14,956 bases of DNA from Pigoraptor vietnamica (Eukaryota; Opisthokonta; Filasterea), in contig CALSCQ010002934.1 in assembly GCA_943704525.1 (NCBI GenBank), positions 1-14,956 on the forward strand, written 5' to 3'. Numbering within the stretch: the stretch's first letter is position 1; each line of letters starts with the position of its first letter. The notes beneath the pieces were generated by a model. The model was not told the origin of the DNA and searched no databases. It saw only the letters and a list, made by a program, of their open reading frames with translations. Made by a program: the position numbers and the translations under genes. Shown piece after piece: positions 14,567 through 14,956 of the stretch.

Positions 14567-14846
14567 CTTTGAGCTCGTCTTCAATACTCTCCAGCCACCC
14601 CTTCGCCCTCCAACTCCCCTCGTCCACTGCCGCACTCCGAACCAACGCAACGCCCCTCGCCATGTCACGTGACACTCCGCTGCCATAGTAGAGACAACTG
14701 CCGAACTGGAACATCGCCCCAAAGTGGCCCATCGCAGCCCCCCTCTCACACTGCGCAGCAGCCGCCGATTCGTCACGTGACACGCCATGGCCATTGAACA
14801 GTGTAGCGAGCCAAAGCGGCTGCTACCAGGCCACGTGACCCAGCGC
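14553..14846 (-). CDS. Sel1-repeat protein, C-terminal exon
   Basis: Sel1 repeats are helical, TPR-like scaffolds for protein-protein contacts, for example in ER-associated degradation and signalling adaptors. Reading minus, the exon ends at TGA (14555-14553). It has GHGVSRD and SGVSRD exactly 36 residues apart, plus AAMGHFGAMFQFGSCLYYG and AAVDEGSWRAKGWLE, which fit the Sel1 consensus (A...G...YxxGxGVxxDxxxA...AAxxG). The likely 3' splice site is the pyrimidine-rich CTATTTCAG ending at 14847, giving ALGHVAW at the exon start. That frame then meets TAG at 14825-14823 before QPLWLATLF, which still fits a Sel1 helix. Alternatively TAG is the end of the intron (CCTGGTAG acceptor) and the exon starts at 14822. 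The C-terminus IEDELKEKGL closes the solenoid. Earlier exons lie beyond the window. Confidence 0.75.
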
Positions 14847-14886
14847 CTGAAATAGGGTCCGTGGAGAGACAGAAATAACCCGGGTG

Positions 14887-14956
14887 ACTGCAGTGGCGCA
14901 GCGGGGAAGTTCGATCTTCGACTTTTTGAAAGTCGTGGGTTCGATTCCCGGATGGC
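14887..14956 (+). other. tRNA-like sequence, degenerate tRNA or tRNA-derived SINE head
   Basis: TGGCGCAGCGG (14894-14904) matches the RNA polymerase III A box of tRNA genes, and GGTTCGATTCC (14938-14948) matches the B box exactly. Their spacing fits a tRNA. Between them is a perfect 5-bp stem, CGACT/AGTCG, with a 7-base loop TTTTGAA, giving anticodon TTG (Gln) at 14926-14928. Against an intact tRNA, no variable loop is left before the T arm, the outer T-stem pairs fail, no D-stem partner is seen, and the acceptor ends do not pair. The window ends within the element. Confidence 0.5.

Noticed and set aside
14428-14688. Plus-strand frame with two YGNWRI repeats
   Set aside because: Explained by the 54-bp tandem duplication; the minus strand carries the Sel1 motifs.
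14650-14840. Recurrent CACGTG boxes near the Sel1 gene
   Set aside because: Two of the three encode the repeated V-S-R-D of Sel1 units and the third a His-Val pair, so coding explains them without a regulatory role.

Overview
The window is nuclear DNA of a GC-rich, intron-bearing microbial eukaryote. Evidence: spliceosomal GT-AG introns with matching phases, long (TG)n/(CA)n tracts inside and between genes, no operons and no ribosome binding sites. A free-living protist, perhaps an amoeba, would fit the gene content (CH-domain actin-type protein, Sel1 repeats, 2OG-Fe(II) oxygenase, questin-oxidase family). The species cannot be named from the sequence.

Layout. (1) 1-1224, plus: the last two visible exons of a coiled-coil plus single-membrane-segment protein; its 5' part lies before the window. 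(2) 1225-2157: noncoding, with a degenerate 76-bp tandem repeat, a strong hairpin and a (CA)n tract. (3) 2158-4722, plus: one long reading phase encoding an acidic tandem-repeat region followed by a 2-oxoglutarate/Fe(II) oxygenase, interrupted by an in-frame TAG and by an in-frame TGA in the catalytic core. (4) 4723-5688: convergent intergenic space with (TG)n. (5) 5689-11613, minus: an eight-exon gene rebuilt here by phase-consistent splicing. It encodes about 1,306 residues: two calponin-homology-like domains, a long Ser/Pro-rich middle with poly-proline runs and RRxS sites, and a charged coiled-coil tail. (6) 11614-12213: a shared divergent promoter region. (7) 12214-13634, plus: a two-exon questin-oxidase-family gene. 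(8) 13635-14552: (CA)n intergenic DNA ending in a 54-bp tandem duplication. (9) 14553-14846, minus: the last exon of a Sel1-repeat protein with a possible in-frame TAG. (10) 14887-14956, plus: a tRNA-like element cut by the window end.

The genes look like unrelated neighbours, not a pathway. The most notable points are three in-frame stop codons in otherwise well-kept coding sequence, (TG)n tracts that lie in sense orientation in every TG-bearing intron that can be assigned to a gene, a CA-embedded core sequence present at two places 3.8 kb apart, and a 32-33 bp element shared by two introns of the same gene.
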